A stretch of 64,000 nucleotides of DNA, from NCBI GenBank assembly GCA_963930655.1, contig OZ005606.1, positions 14,217,501 through 14,281,500 on the forward strand, written 5' to 3'. Below the pieces are notes generated by a model, which was not told the DNA's origin, ran no database searches, and worked only from the letters and a program-made list of their open reading frames with translations. Shown here piece by piece: positions 34,805-46,500 of the stretch (position 1 is its first letter; each line of letters starts with the position of its first letter). The position numbers and the translations under genes are program-made. This DNA is from Myrica gale (taxonomy: Eukaryota; Streptophyta; Magnoliopsida; Fagales; Myricaceae).

Positions 34805-34987
34805 ACAATTCCATCTTTTCGCGTGGGAGGAGTGTCACGTGTGATGGAAAACGTGCAAGTTAACGCTAAAACTGGGTCCAATACCGAAATGCGATATGTA
34901 CATTGGGGTGGTGGGTCACAATGAATTTGAATTTAATGAGTTTTTGAGATTAGAGTGTAAGTTTGTGGGAAAAAATGTAATTAACCC
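34805..34987 (-). repeat. Right terminal inverted repeat of the MULE
   Basis: Read inward on the minus strand it starts GGGTTAATTACATTTTTTCC, then AACTTACACTCTAATCTC, matching the left end. The TSD TAAATGTTT follows directly. Confidence 0.88.
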
Positions 34988-34999
34988 TAAATGTTTACT

Positions 35000-35990
35000 C
35001 TGAATTAAAATTAGTAACTAAAGGAAGGGAAAAATTGAGATCAAAAGAGATTAGAAGCTAAATAGAGAGAATGAACTTACATAAGTCGAGACAGAGTCAA
35101 AAGAAAAGAAAGAAAAAATCAAGTTAAAGTTGTCATATGTAAAGCCGTAGAGAAACTTGGTGAGTTAGGTAACTGCTTTATGTTAACTTTTTTAACGGTG
35201 AGACAAAATCGATAAGTTTTTTTCAAGTGAAATTGAGAAAAATAAATAACATAATATAAATAAAAACCAATATTTACTACATAAAATAAATTGTATCTCC
35301 GAGTGAACTTTTAATTCCATTAACATTTGTTGTTATTTTACAAGATATTTTAATTCATTTCTTATTTGTTGTCATTTTAAAGAGTATAATTTTTAAATTA
35401 TTAAATTTGTCTAAATTATTTTGGGATAAATGGTATTTGAAGGGGTAAAAAAGGATAGTATTTTTGGCCTTGCAAAAGAGATTTTTCAAAAATATTTTTT
35501 TGAGGACGCAAAATGGTATTTGTACTGTGTAAAATGGGGGTGATATAAATATTTTTAGCCTTAAAATAGCTTAAAAGGAAAAAAAAAATTCAAAAAATTT
35601 GTGGGGTGGTGGCCCCCGAGCCCCACTAAATCCGTCCCTGAACGTGGGCTAGGCAGACTCGACGAAATATACAAAATTTCTATATGCAATAAGTAAGGAT
35701 CAAATATTTAGAAAAAAAAAAAAAAAAATAAGTAAGGATCAAATTCAAACCACTTTCCTATTAAAAATAACTGATATATATTTTATTTTCACAAAAAACT
35801 TTCGCAAGGTAAGAAAGTATCATGCTTACTTACTACGTTGGTCCCTATAGTATTTTGATATCTCAAAACTCCTTTAGACGATAAAGTCTTACACCTCCAC
35901 TTGTCTATTCCCAACGGTGAATAATTAATGAGTGCCATCCGTTTATGCCGTCAAGTCATACTGAAGTTCTAACAGCATCAAGGGTGCGTT
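35000..35990. other. AT-rich intergenic stretch, no gene seen
   Basis: It contains a G-rich block GTGGGGTGGTGGCCCCCGAG near 35605 that resembles the end of a hAT-type short element, without a partner end found. No ORF is convincing. Confidence 0.4.
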
Positions 35991-35991
35991 T

Positions 35992-36150
35992 GTGTATCAA
36001 AATTTTACTGCCTCTAAATCTCTCTCTCCCCATCAAATTATTACTATTTACTATAAAAAATATAAAAAATTACCTCTCTCCTCACTTTTTCACTAAACCC
36101 AATACCTAAAATTTTAACAACACTAAAATTTTACAACACAAACACAACCC
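35992..36150. mobile_element. Tourist-like MITE (GGGTGCGTTTG ... CAAACACAACCC)
   Basis: The inverted ends and the core CTCTCTCTCCCCATCAAATT, CACTTTTTCACTAAACC match the copy at 21233-21419. The flanking trinucleotides CAA and AAA are not a clean duplication. Confidence 0.65.
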
Positions 36151-36400
36151 AAATACGCCACGTAAAGGTGTCTATTAATCACCTAAGACTTTGTCATCCA
36201 ATGTAGACACCGATTGATGAAAAGAGTTATATTGACATAGTAATGTATCAGATGAACTAATTTAGGACAAAAACTTACGAGCACTGTGACATTTAGAAAA
36301 AACACATGGACTAATGGATTAATTAAACAACTTTAAGCAATATTTTACATTCTGCTCCCAGGTTGGGATAGTTCGGCAATAAATTCTGCTCAATAAAGGT

Positions 36401-36799
36401 TGGGCTAGTGACAATTTAGCCCATTTCAAATGCATACTGCTCAAGAAAGAATTGAGCTTATCCTTGTTCAACCCATAATTGAGAATGTTTGAGGGTAAAA
36501 ATTTTGGGTATTGAAATTGAAAAAATATTATAAAATAAAAATATGTTATGGAGTTTGTAAAAAATAGAAAGAGAAATTTTTTTAATAAATGTTATAATAA
36601 TAAAAAATTATGTAATAAATTTTTTATTATTAAATCTAAATTTTTAAGCCCGGCACAAACAACTATTGATAGACCCTTGGCCCGAACCTTCTTCTGGATC
36701 TGGTATAGTTTATATACCCATCTTATGAAAATACCCGGATCGCCATTGTTAGCCTATTAGGGTTTAAGGTTCTCGTGTTAAAGCGCCTCCAAAGCGAAG
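36401..36799 (+). promoter_or_regulatory. RPL35A promoter and 5' UTR with site II motifs, telo-box and TATA-like box
   Basis: TGGGCT at 36401-36406 and its inverse AGCCCA at 36418-36423 form a pair of site II-type motifs. GGCCCG lies near 36679. TTTATATA near 36709-36716 would serve as TATA box. A telo-box-like TAGGGTTTA is at 36758-36766, just ahead of the ATG at 36800. Site II plus telo-box is the usual pair in plant ribosomal protein promoters, where they couple expression to growth. The motifs are seen; function is inferred. Confidence 0.6.
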
Positions 36800-37834
36800 A
36801 TGAAGGGACGCCAAGGAGAGCGAGTCAGGTCCTTATTTTCCATGCTTGTTTTCTCTCTAAACTCCCTAGTTCCAGACATCTACTAAACTTTATGTATATA
36901 GATTTTGGCTAATATTTCGTTTTAATCATGTATTTCTTCGCAGACTTTATGTCAGAGGAACCATCCTCGGCTACAAGAGGTAATAGGACTTTATTCTCTT
37001 CTGCTTTAATGCTGATTGATTTGCTTTATTTTCTCTAAATAATTTCTGTTTCCGTTCTCGTTTCTGTTGGGCTGCTCAGAAAAAACCAAGACGAAATTGT
37101 TACTACCAGGACTTTAGTTTTTTTTTTTTCGTTTACCGTGTTCCCAAATTGCAAACACACGAGGTTTTTGGCATATGGATGAGTTAGATAGATTGTAGTT
37201 GCTTTCTCTTAGCGTACGGGTTTGTCTAAGGAACGTTCTAGTGACCATTTGGGTGCTGAGAGAGATACGTAAAGAAAACGTGGTTTTTCTGGTTGACTGT
37301 TTTCTAATAACTTCCGGGTGAGTGAATTACAAATAGCGAAAGTGGAGGATTTAAGATTGTTCTGTGATCTTATCATTTACATGCATTTTCTCAGCTGGTA
37401 AATTTAGTGTCGGATGTGTCTTCTGGAAGTTGTTGCTTGGTATACTGTTTGAATTTTTGATGGGATGATGGGTCAGGTCCAAGTCAAACCAGTACCCGAA
37501 CACTTCCCTTATTCAGATTGAGGGGGTGAATACCAAGGAGGAGGTTGCATGGTATGCTGGCAAGCGTATGGCTTATATCTATAAGGCTAAGGTGAAGAAG
37601 AATGGAAGTCACTATCGCTGCATTTGGGGTAAGGTGAATAGGGCTCATGGTAACAGTGGTGTTGTTCGTGCTAAGTTCAAGTCAAATCTTCCACCAAAAT
37701 CCATGGTATTGTCAAGATTATATCATTTTGATGTTTATAAGTGGGGGTTTTTGAAGAAGCTTCTGAGTTAATCTGTTTTGGTCGTTTTGCAGGGAGCTAG
37801 AGTTAGGGTTTTCATGTACCCCAGCAATATATGA
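36800..37834 (+). CDS. RPL35A: 60S ribosomal protein L35a (eL33)
   Basis: Four exons (36800-36828, 36944-36979, 37477-37705, 37793-37834) join in phase with GT-AG borders to 111 aa. eL33 is a component of the cytosolic large ribosomal subunit. The protein starts [15 protein letters not shown], continues [37 protein letters not shown] and [19 protein letters not shown], and ends [13 protein letters not shown], matching plant eL33 along its whole length. One residue is absent near the start compared with the MVKGRQ form common in plants. A donor-like GAG|GTACAT lies two bases after the TGA, so the 3' UTR is probably spliced. The frame is fully open, so this appears functional. Confidence 0.96.
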
Positions 37835-38790
37835 GGTACATTTAGACCCTTTTTCTTCATTTAATGTGCTTATATTTTTTGTGGGTCTGTTCTTGTGTTA
37901 ATTTTCAACTGGGTTCAAAAATATTTTAGGTAGGCTGCTAGGAAATTAGCCTCGTGGTCATTAAATTTTCAATGTAGATTTATTTTGCAAACTCGTCACT
38001 GATTGCTTCCTATCAGATGTTCTAATGGCTTTTAGGCTTTTCAAGCTTTCTTATTTGGAGGATGCTTATATTTCCCTGTGGTTTTTGAGATCTTTCTACA
38101 GCCTTTTCCCATTGGTGTCTTAATTTGCTGTCATGAGTTATATATTGATAATGTATTTCAGGTGACCCTCTTTCTTGGATTTTGAGTTTGTTGTCAAACT
38201 CCAAATCCTTTTCCGTATTGTTTGCTTCTGTTTATCTGAAGAATAACCCTATGGAACAGATCAATTTCATCTTTGTAGTACAGAGATCTCACTGTTCTGA
38301 GATAATGAGGGGGCTTTTTGTTTTTGTTGTTTACTTATCTGTTTGACTTGGAATAAAATAAATCGAATTGTCATATGGACGACGGTGTATGTGTTTGTAG
38401 TCCAGTGTTCTCTTAACCGTTATGAATTACCATAGGGACGTCACGAGTATTTCTCAATCACTGATCTTGTCCCACCCAGGAGTAGTTATATGTGAATGTA
38501 CTCTTAATGTCTTGTGAGCACATTTTGGAACTACAGAATGCATGCAAGTTTGTAAATTATTGGTTCGTAATTTCACCTCTTTTGTCGTTGTTGCTCCAGG
38601 TTGTGGAGTTTGGGATTAAGCAAGTGACTGAAGAGTTATGCACAGCTAACTCTTTTTATGAGCTAGTTTTATGTGAAGTCGTTTTATGCTGGGATTAAAG
38701 TTATTTGGGTTGGTGTATGAAACATTTTTGAACTCAACTAATTTGTAAGAAGTTTCCTCCTGTTTCTTTGTTTATTTTGAGTATTTGGAT
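37835..38790 (+). other. RPL35A 3' UTR with probable intron
   Basis: GAG|GTACATTTAG follows the stop codon directly, and TTGTTGCTCCAG|GTTGTGGAG at about 38600 gives an acceptor. The stop would lie about 2 nt before the junction, which is not expected to trigger nonsense-mediated decay. The last exon would run to around 38790. Short ORFs inside are not supported. Confidence 0.4.
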
Positions 38791-38949
38791 TACCAATATA
38801 TCATAGGAATGGATTTTGAGCACTCTTAGACCAGGTATTTGTGACTTTTATGAAATTTTTATTAAGCATTGAAGTTCGAATACAAACGACGAAACTGCCT
38901 ATGCTTGCCATCTCAAAAGGCCTAAACTATTTCTTGCTTTAAAATCTCT

Positions 38950-39240
38950 CGAGGCAAGATTTGAGGGTTGTTCAGTTGGTAAAAATGTGTAGAGATAGAT
39001 GATTTGATGTAATTGTTTAATAAAAAATAATGTCGAAGTTAGGTGAAAAGTATAGAGAGAATATATGTTATAATTTTTTTTAAAAAAATATTGGAGTTTG
39101 TGTAAAAAGTTGTTGTAAATTATGTTAGTAAAATGTATTGATGTTTTTGTAAGAATTTTTAAGATTTTGGATATTTGTTTTGTAAATTTCGTTGAATTAT
39201 ATTGTATTATAGAATATTTTTGCAAAAGAACATGTCCTTG
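38950..39240. mobile_element. Degenerate MITE-like sequence
   Basis: It shares GATTTGATGTAATTGTTTAA, GTATAGAGAGA and TATTGGAGTTTGTGTAAAA words with the MITE at 9899-10207, but its ends are decayed. No target duplication is seen. Confidence 0.4.
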
Positions 39241-40330
39241 GAGTTGCAAGTCATGTAGATATGGAAGCAATTTAATTGTACCTCTAGTCTGCTTGCCAAT
39301 CTGCACGACCAATTTCCAGCTAATCTTCTATTACAACAATTGTTTAGATCGGTCCAATGAAGCCTGCAACAATTCTTACGAATCGCACTTCACTCTTGTT
39401 GGTAAAGTTTATGTACGAGTCCCAATGAAATTTGACGTGAAGAATCGTCGTCGCTATGCGTTGAGTCTCACATTGAATTGGTACATTACGATTCCCGTGA
39501 AATTTAACTTTTTAAGCAATTCCAATGGCATTTAACTACAAGTTTATCTGGGAAACAGATACCTACGTGGGGTTTTATTTTCAAATAATTATATTTTATT
39601 TTCCAAATAATAAATGCTACAAAAGTAGTATGGTAATTTTATTTGGTATTGGGCACTGAATTCTGATGAGATTTAACTATAACTTTAGCTAATCATACGA
39701 CACTTTTGGGCCTAGACAATTGTAGAGGGGATCTCCAATGACGAATCTAATGCTTATGAAAAATGTCCGCATTTACAGGTACACTTCAAATTTTTCACAA
39801 ACTCAAATAAACTTTAACATTCAAAAGATTTCCAAAATTTTGAGAATATTTTCCAAAATTTCGATAAACAAACATACCCGTATTCTCTGGAGGTTTTATT
39901 AGAATGTGAGGGGACTTTCTGCTCCAAACTTTGAACGGGTCGATTTATTTATTTATTTTTGGGTAAGTAAAACGGGCCAAATATGCGGCATCCAATCTTT
40001 AATCCAATTCTTCTTGTGTGGGTCTACGAGTTTGAACAAATATCGGCAAAACAAGGTACAAGTCACCATTGCCAGTGGTAAGGTTTTAGACTCGAATTCC
40101 CTCCTAATAGAGAATTATTTAATGGATCCTAACAAATCATTGGATGAATGACAACACATTAACGAATCTATCCAATGGTCTATATCCCATCTAAAGTTTT
40201 TTTTAACATTTTTTTGATATTTTAATATAGACCCGCTGATGAATTCGTTAATGTTCAGTCATTATGCAATGTCTTTTTTAGAACCCATTAAGTAATTCAT
40301 ACAGGGAGGGAATCCTTTGCCGTTTCATAT
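39241..40330. other. Intergenic stretch between RPL35A and PYRD
   Basis: Overlapping 137-codon ORFs on opposite strands (38899-39535) have no recognised content. A MITE-like AT-rich tract lies at 39780-39885. The region around 40330-40543, with CT-rich runs, is the probable PYRD 5' UTR. Confidence 0.4.
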
Positions 40331-40543
40331 ACCCTCCCCCACTAAAACCTCTCTTTGCGTCTCTTTCATCCTCTCCATAAAATCCGCGGAGAACTCTCTT
40401 CAGAACTTCACTTCTAATTTACAAAATTCTCTCTTTTAAGCTCTGTTTTTCTTGTGAATTTGTGAGATTGTTCTGAGCTTCTTTTTTTTTGTGTGTTTTT
40501 AAGTTATTGGGAAATATCCTGTGGGGTTTTTTTTTGGTTGTCG

Positions 40544-43500
40544 ATGGCGTTGAGGGCTTCAAAGAAATTAGGCAAACATCTTTTGAACAAAAATGGCGTT
40601 ACCAGTCCTCTTGTAAGTGCCAGACATTGCTCTTCTGCTGCAGAAACTGCCCCTAAAGCCCATCACTCTTCTAAGAAAGTATGCTCTCCTCTGTTCTAGG
40701 CATACTATGGAAGTTGTTACTTATGTCTGTGTATTTATGTACAAATGTTTGTATGTTGTGTTTCTGTATCTCGGTTTAGTTGCTGAGAAAATGAAAACTT
40801 ATCTCACTGCTGAGAAATAATGGTGGCAATGTATTTTTTTCGAAAAAGAGTAAAAAAATGTTATTTGAAGATTTACTCAACGCCTTAAGGATGATTTTGG
40901 GCACCCTAACCCCCAACAAAAAAAAAGCCTTCCTGTATCCTTCATATATTGTTCCTATGGCGTACATGAGTTAGTGGAACATAGTTGTTTGCTCGTAAGG
41001 AAGAAAAGGCGCCATCTTAGGGCATTAACTAGGGTTAATTTTGATAGGGTTGAGACTACATGTCATCTGGGCGAGTTTCAATTTCCTAAGATTGTTGGTT
41101 AAGCTGTTTTTTGAGAGTATGTAGAATTTTGGGGAAGAAACCGCGGAACAACCTTTTGACGTTCTTATGTTTTTCTTTTTTCCGATTTCTGTGTAAGTGG
41201 AACTGTGTTGCTTTAGTAGTATCGTATTCACATTTCTTCAACATTCCCATGTACGTTTAGTTCTGTAGTAGTGGGTATGATTCAACTTCGAAGTATAGTT
41301 GCTCCAAAAGGTTCGTCCTTGCCTTCTTTATCTTAATAACAACTTTGTTTCCTGCCAAAAGTTTCGAGGACTGCTGAATTGCTAACAGTGCACAATGGCT
41401 GAGAGCCATTCTGCTGCCACCTAGAGTATATTGGTGGTTTCCCTGAGGATTTGTTATCCCAGGTGGTAGTAAGCGGTTCTCTAAACGATAGTTGCTTGGT
41501 TACTCCGTCCTTTGCTTTTTTCTGTTATTTGTTTTTTGGGGGCGGTGGCAACATACTTTGCTTTTTAAAAAAGTTTGCATAAATGTATTTGCTTCCACAT
41601 GGTATTCCAACAGTCAAATGAAATCAAAATTTTTTTTTGGCAGTATGTACCCATTTTGTCAGAAATGAGATACTTCAAATTGCATATTTTGTTTGTGGGC
41701 AGGGGCGAAGCCAAGATGTGCCTTTTCGGAAGCCAAAATACAATATTGTAATTTTTGGGAAAGAGAAGGGGGGGGGGGAATTCCATGATTTTTGGGGCTG
41801 GCTTCGCCCCTGTTTGTGGGTATGGTCAATCTCGTGTATTGCATCCTAGAAATACATTTACATTCAAGCATCGGTACTGTTTATATCTGGAAGACATTTT
41901 ATCTGATTCTGAAATGTAGCTTCTTGTTATTAATCTGTAGGGAAGGTTATTGACTGGAGCCACAATTGGCCTGGTTATAGCGGGAGGAGCTTATGTGAGT
42001 ACTGTGGATGAAGCAACTTTCTGGTACTTCATTCAGAATTCTGAGTGAACTTTTTGCTTTGGTATCCTGTTACAGGGGTAGTGTTTCAGTATCATTTTTG
42101 TATTAAACAGACACGCTTGACAATTATTGACTTAAAGTTGACAAATAATTTGTTCTCTTAGGCCAGCTCTGATGCTTGAGCTGAAATACCTATCACAAAA
42201 AATATTGCTCTAAATCTACCGGCTTGAGTGGAAGACACATTATTCATGATATAGGGAATCTTGTTGGGGAAATTTATCAGAATTCTCCTGAAGAAAAAGG
42301 TAGACCCTAGCGTCTCAATAGTTAAAACTTCTAAAACATCATCTCCATCCTGGTAATTAGTAGTTACAAACTGTCATTTCTCTTAACTTGAATATCCCAT
42401 TTATTCTGTTGTATCTGCGAGTGACCTTTGGTCCACTTCTTTTGTACAGATAAAAGTTTTTGGTTTTTGTGCTACTGTACCTTCAATCAAAGTAAGATAA
42501 ATTGAATTCCGAAGAAGCTTTTCATACAACGTTCATTTGTACTCTACTAGTATGACCAGGTTTTCGTTTTTTTTCCTTTCTAGATTATCTTAGTGAATCT
42601 TATTTGATTGTCCAGGTTTTGAATAATACCTTAAATCTTCCCTTATTTGTAGACTCCAATTGTACGAGTTTTCTTGTATTCTAATGAAGTTTTTAACCTA
42701 ATACTTGAAAAAGTAAAAACAGTACATTCAATGGCCTAATTTTAGTTTGACCATCAGCATTATTAGTTGTTAATTTTGGTGATCAAATTTTTTTCAGTGG
42801 CTGGTTATTCTCAGCGACAAAACTTGTGAATCCTTTCTTTGCCCTTCTAGACCCGGAGGTTGCTCATAGACTAGCTGTCTCAGCTGCAGCTCGTGGTTGG
42901 GTTCCAAGGGAGAAGAGGCCCGATCCGTCAAATCTAAGGCTAGAAGTTTGGGGTAGGAACTTCTCCAACCCTATAGGTCTAGCTGCTGGCTTTGACAAGA
43001 ATGCTGAGGCTGTTGAGGGGTTGCTTGGCTTAGGCTTTGGTTTTGTAGAGGTTGGCTCAGTCACCCCAGTTCCTCAGGAGGGTAATCCAAAGCCTCGTAT
43101 CTTTAGATTGCCACAGGAAGGGTAAGAAAATGTATGGTCTATCTTATTGTCTCAATTCTGGTTGTATAAATCATTTTCTAGACAGTATCATTAGTCTAAT
43201 TGGTATTCTTTTTCTTTTTGTGCTCTCTTGCTTTGTCTCTCTCTCTCTCTCTCTCTCATTCCCGGTTATTGTTGACTCAAATTTTTTGTGCTTTTGAAAG
43301 CTGGTGAAGGTTCTTGGGCTTGTGAAATATTTTATTTCTGATATGTACAAAAAATGGAAACCCTTTTGGGTTGTATCTGAAGACATGGAAATATATGTTT
43401 TGCTCTATTTGCTCGTAGCTCGCGTTTGATACCAGATAAACCCCGCCTAGCCCTCCCTATCTTTTCCTCATTTTTTATGGAATTGGTGATTTTGTCTAGC

Positions 43501-46500
43501 AACAATAAACCAAACTTGAAACTTTGGTTTCATTCGGTTCCTTACAGAACTTCTATAAAAATTCTGCGCATGTTTATGTCTCGTCAAACTGCTTGGATAA
43601 TTCTGAAATATTTTGTGGATTAGTTACTATAGATTCTTTCATTTCCATATAAAAGTCTTATCCTTCATGAGTATGCCTACTCTGTCAACCAGAGATACAC
43701 CTCCATGACTTCAGCGATGTTGAAAGTAATGGATTAGACTTGGGGATTGGTTAAGAAATCCTTTAATCATCTCTGATATCTACTCATCCCTTTCTGCACA
43801 CACCCATTACAGAAACTCACGGAGGACTTGTCCGCAAACCTCTTCCATTAATGGCAGATCGGTTTTCTCTCAAGAGCTTTGGGTTATCGTCGTTGTTAGC
43901 TTTGTTGTTAGATTTCCTTAGATTCTTTGGGTTGTGAGAGATGTCGTTCCAGCGCCGTATTAATATTGAAGCGAAGGTTTTCAGTTTGTCTATTAGTGAT
44001 AATGGCGTTACCTCGATCACGGAATGGAGTAAGAGTACTCGGAACACGATTTCTCTTGGCCGTTACGGAGTTGTTTGGTTGACGAACATGCTGGGCTGAT
44101 TGATAGACGCGGAGGAAGGTCCGCAAACCTCTTCCATTAATGGCAGATCGGTTTTCTCTCTAGAGCTCTGGGTTATCGTCGTTGTTAGCGTTGTTGTTAG
44201 ATTTCCTTAGATTCTTTGGGTTGTGAGAGATGTCGTTCCAGCGCCATATTAATATTGAAGCGAAGGTTTTCAGTTTGTCTGTTAGTGATAATGGCGTTAC
44301 CTCGATCACGGAATGGAGTAAGAGTACTCAGAACACAATTTCTCTTGGCCGTTACGGAGTTGTTTGGTTGACGAATATGCTGGGCTGATTGATAGATGCG
44401 GAGGAAGGTCGGGATTTCACAGAGAAGTTTAACGAGTCATCCCGTGCGTTCTTGGCGCAGAGTGCTCGAACAAAAGAGGTCGCTATGTGACTTATTAAAA
44501 AAAGAGGTCGATATGTGCCTGTGGCGGAGTATGGGCAAGGCCATCAAAGAGATGCAGTGAGGGTGCTGGGGGGTAAGTGTTGTGAGGGATGGCGATTGCT
44601 GCTCGATGCTTAAGATGTGCGAAGAAATCCTTCATGTTCTTGGCGATTCTCATCGTCAGAAGGCGAAGGTTGTTTCCTATGGTTTACGGGATGGAGTTTC
44701 TTTTGCCAAGGCGGTGCTGGTTGCTTCGCCGGAGAAGGTGGCCGAGCATGGGAAGCGTAAGGTGCACGATGTTGTTGCTGTCAGGGAAAAGCAGACGTCG
44801 ATTGATATCATTGTAGTCACGCATGCAAAATATGAGGATAAAAGGGAGGCGCGATTGGTGATTCCCAATAATGATTTTATTAGGCCGCCGAAGCTGTCAG
44901 TTGCAACAGTAGAAAATGTGTGGGAGGCTTTAATGAGGGTGAAAGGAGAGTTGGCTCGCCTTATTGGGCTGGTGGGCAGTAAGTCTGCGGTTGGGCCCAA
45001 AATTCGGTGGACCAGTCGTCGATTGAAGCTGGGAGATGCCTAGCCTCTGGGTCGGGTTGTGGGCTGGGGTCGGCCTAGTTTGGTTTGGACTTTGAAGCGC
45101 CTCCTGGGTTGCAAGTTGGGTCGCATGGGGGTCTGTCAGGTAGGACTCCAAATTCTCTTCTTGGGTCGCCTAGGCTGGGGGTTATCGGCCGGACTCTCAC
45201 CAATAATGCTCTCGGAGGGGTGCCGACTGCAGGTTGCAAGTCGTCGGAGCTGTTGTGGACCACCTTGGAGGTGTGTCGACAGTTTCTGTGGTGGATGTTG
45301 GGGGCTCTATGGGTGTCGGTCATGTATCTTACGGTGTTAGTCTTTGGAGGTTCATTAATAAAGGGTGGAGTGTCTTCAGCAAACATATTCGCTTTAGGGC
45401 GGGAAATGGAGGTACAGTGAGCTTTTGACATGATAGCTGGTGTGGGGATAAGCCTTTGAGTCTTGCTTTCCCTATTGTGTTTTCCTTGTCCCTGTATAAG
45501 GAAGCTATGGTGGCTGATTGTCTTGTGGACGGAAGTGATCACGTGGTGTGGAATGTTCCGTTCTCTAGAGTTGCAAATGATTGGGAGTTGGATGAATTCT
45601 CCTCCTTTTTTGCGTTGTTGTATGAGAAGGTTTTAAGAAGAGGGGAGGATGATGAGATGGATTGGTTGGGTACTAAGGGAGGGGTGTTTTCGGTCAAGTC
45701 TATGTATGGGGTTGCTTTCGGGTGGGGTTTCTTTGGCTTTGCCTTGGAGGGGTGTTTGGAGATCTTTGTGTCCCTATAGAGTCTCTTTCTTTGTGTGGGA
45801 GGCTTCACTTGAGAGGATTTTTAACTACTGATAATCTTCGTAGAAGGGGTGTGTGTTGCGGATTGGTGCTTCTTATGTAGATGTGATGGGGAGACGGTTG
45901 ACCATGTTTTGCTGCATTGTCCTTTAACGCGTGGGTTGTGGTCTCATGTGCTTTGTATTGTGAACTTTCATTGGGTTATGCCTGAGAAGGTGGTGGATGT
46001 GCTGTGGTGTTGGAAGAGTAAGTTTTCCAATCCAATTGCGAAGGCTATTTGGAGATTGATACCATCTTGTATTTAGTGGTGTCTCTGGAGGGAGTGCAAT
46101 AGTAGATGTTTTGAAGATTGTTCTTTGTTTCTTGATAGATTGCATGGTGTTTTGTTGTTTTCCCTTTTCTGTGCTTGGCTGTCCTTTTGTGGACTTAGAT
46201 GTTTTTCTTAGTTTTCTTGTTTGTTTGGATTAGTGATTTCGGTATAATCTTTGTACTGTTTTCACTTTTTCTAATGAGATTGACTTATTTATCAAAAAAG
46301 AAAGAAAGTATTCTCCCGGTTTACCAATGTAGCTCTTATTTTTGGTTATAATACCTACATATCAACTTTTATCACTTGTTGTTGTGTTGATCGTTATAGG
46401 CATCTTGAATGTTATATTTGTGTATAATGTGGCTGTATGTATTGGGCAGTGCTATCATCAACCGGTGTGGTTTCAATAGTGAAGGAATTGTTGCTGTTGC

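Larger units (their letters stand above)
24346..34987. mobile_element. Mutator-like element (Pack-MULE type) carrying an LRR-kinase gene fragment, with nested retroelements
   Basis: The terminal inverted repeats (24346-24535 and the inverse at about 34805-34987) begin GGGTTAATTA and match over about 190 bp, including CTAATCTCAAAAAC, ACCCACCACC and CACACGTGA-like words. A perfect 9-bp target duplication, TAAATGTTT, lies at 24337-24345 and 34988-34996, as in the Mutator superfamily. No transposase is visible. Inside each end is a piece of the same pollen-receptor-kinase-like gene, both on the minus strand, so host gene sequence was carried between the TIRs. The 10.6-kb size is due to a later gypsy-like insertion (24977-34009), itself invaded by a copia element. 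Without these the element would be about 1.6 kb. Confidence 0.88.
43830..46305 (+). mobile_element. Internally deleted LINE in PYRD intron 3 (sense orientation)
   Basis: The 5' part has an ORF1-like start ([20 protein letters not shown] at 43941) present twice through a 289-bp tandem duplication. The middle (44582-45043) is a broken ORF1-like piece. The 3' part from about 45270 is the reverse-transcriptase C-terminus: [20 protein letters not shown], then the zinc-binding [19 protein letters not shown] at 45862-45920 and [10 protein letters not shown]. The endonuclease and catalytic RT are missing. A tail with TTTATCAAAAAAGAAAG closes it near 46305. Frames are broken throughout. Confidence 0.8.

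Noticed and set aside
39122..39535. 137-codon ORF pair on opposite strands between RPL35A and PYRD
   Set aside because: Low-complexity hydrophobic content in AT-rich MITE-like sequence; no domain and no splice partners.
44582..45043. 153-codon ORF as a host gene in PYRD intron 3
   Set aside because: It lies between LINE ORF1-like and LINE RT pieces, on the same strand and without its own promoter; treated as LINE remnant.
45075..45542. 155-codon minus-strand ORF
   Set aside because: Antisense shadow of the LINE coding region in PYRD intron 3.
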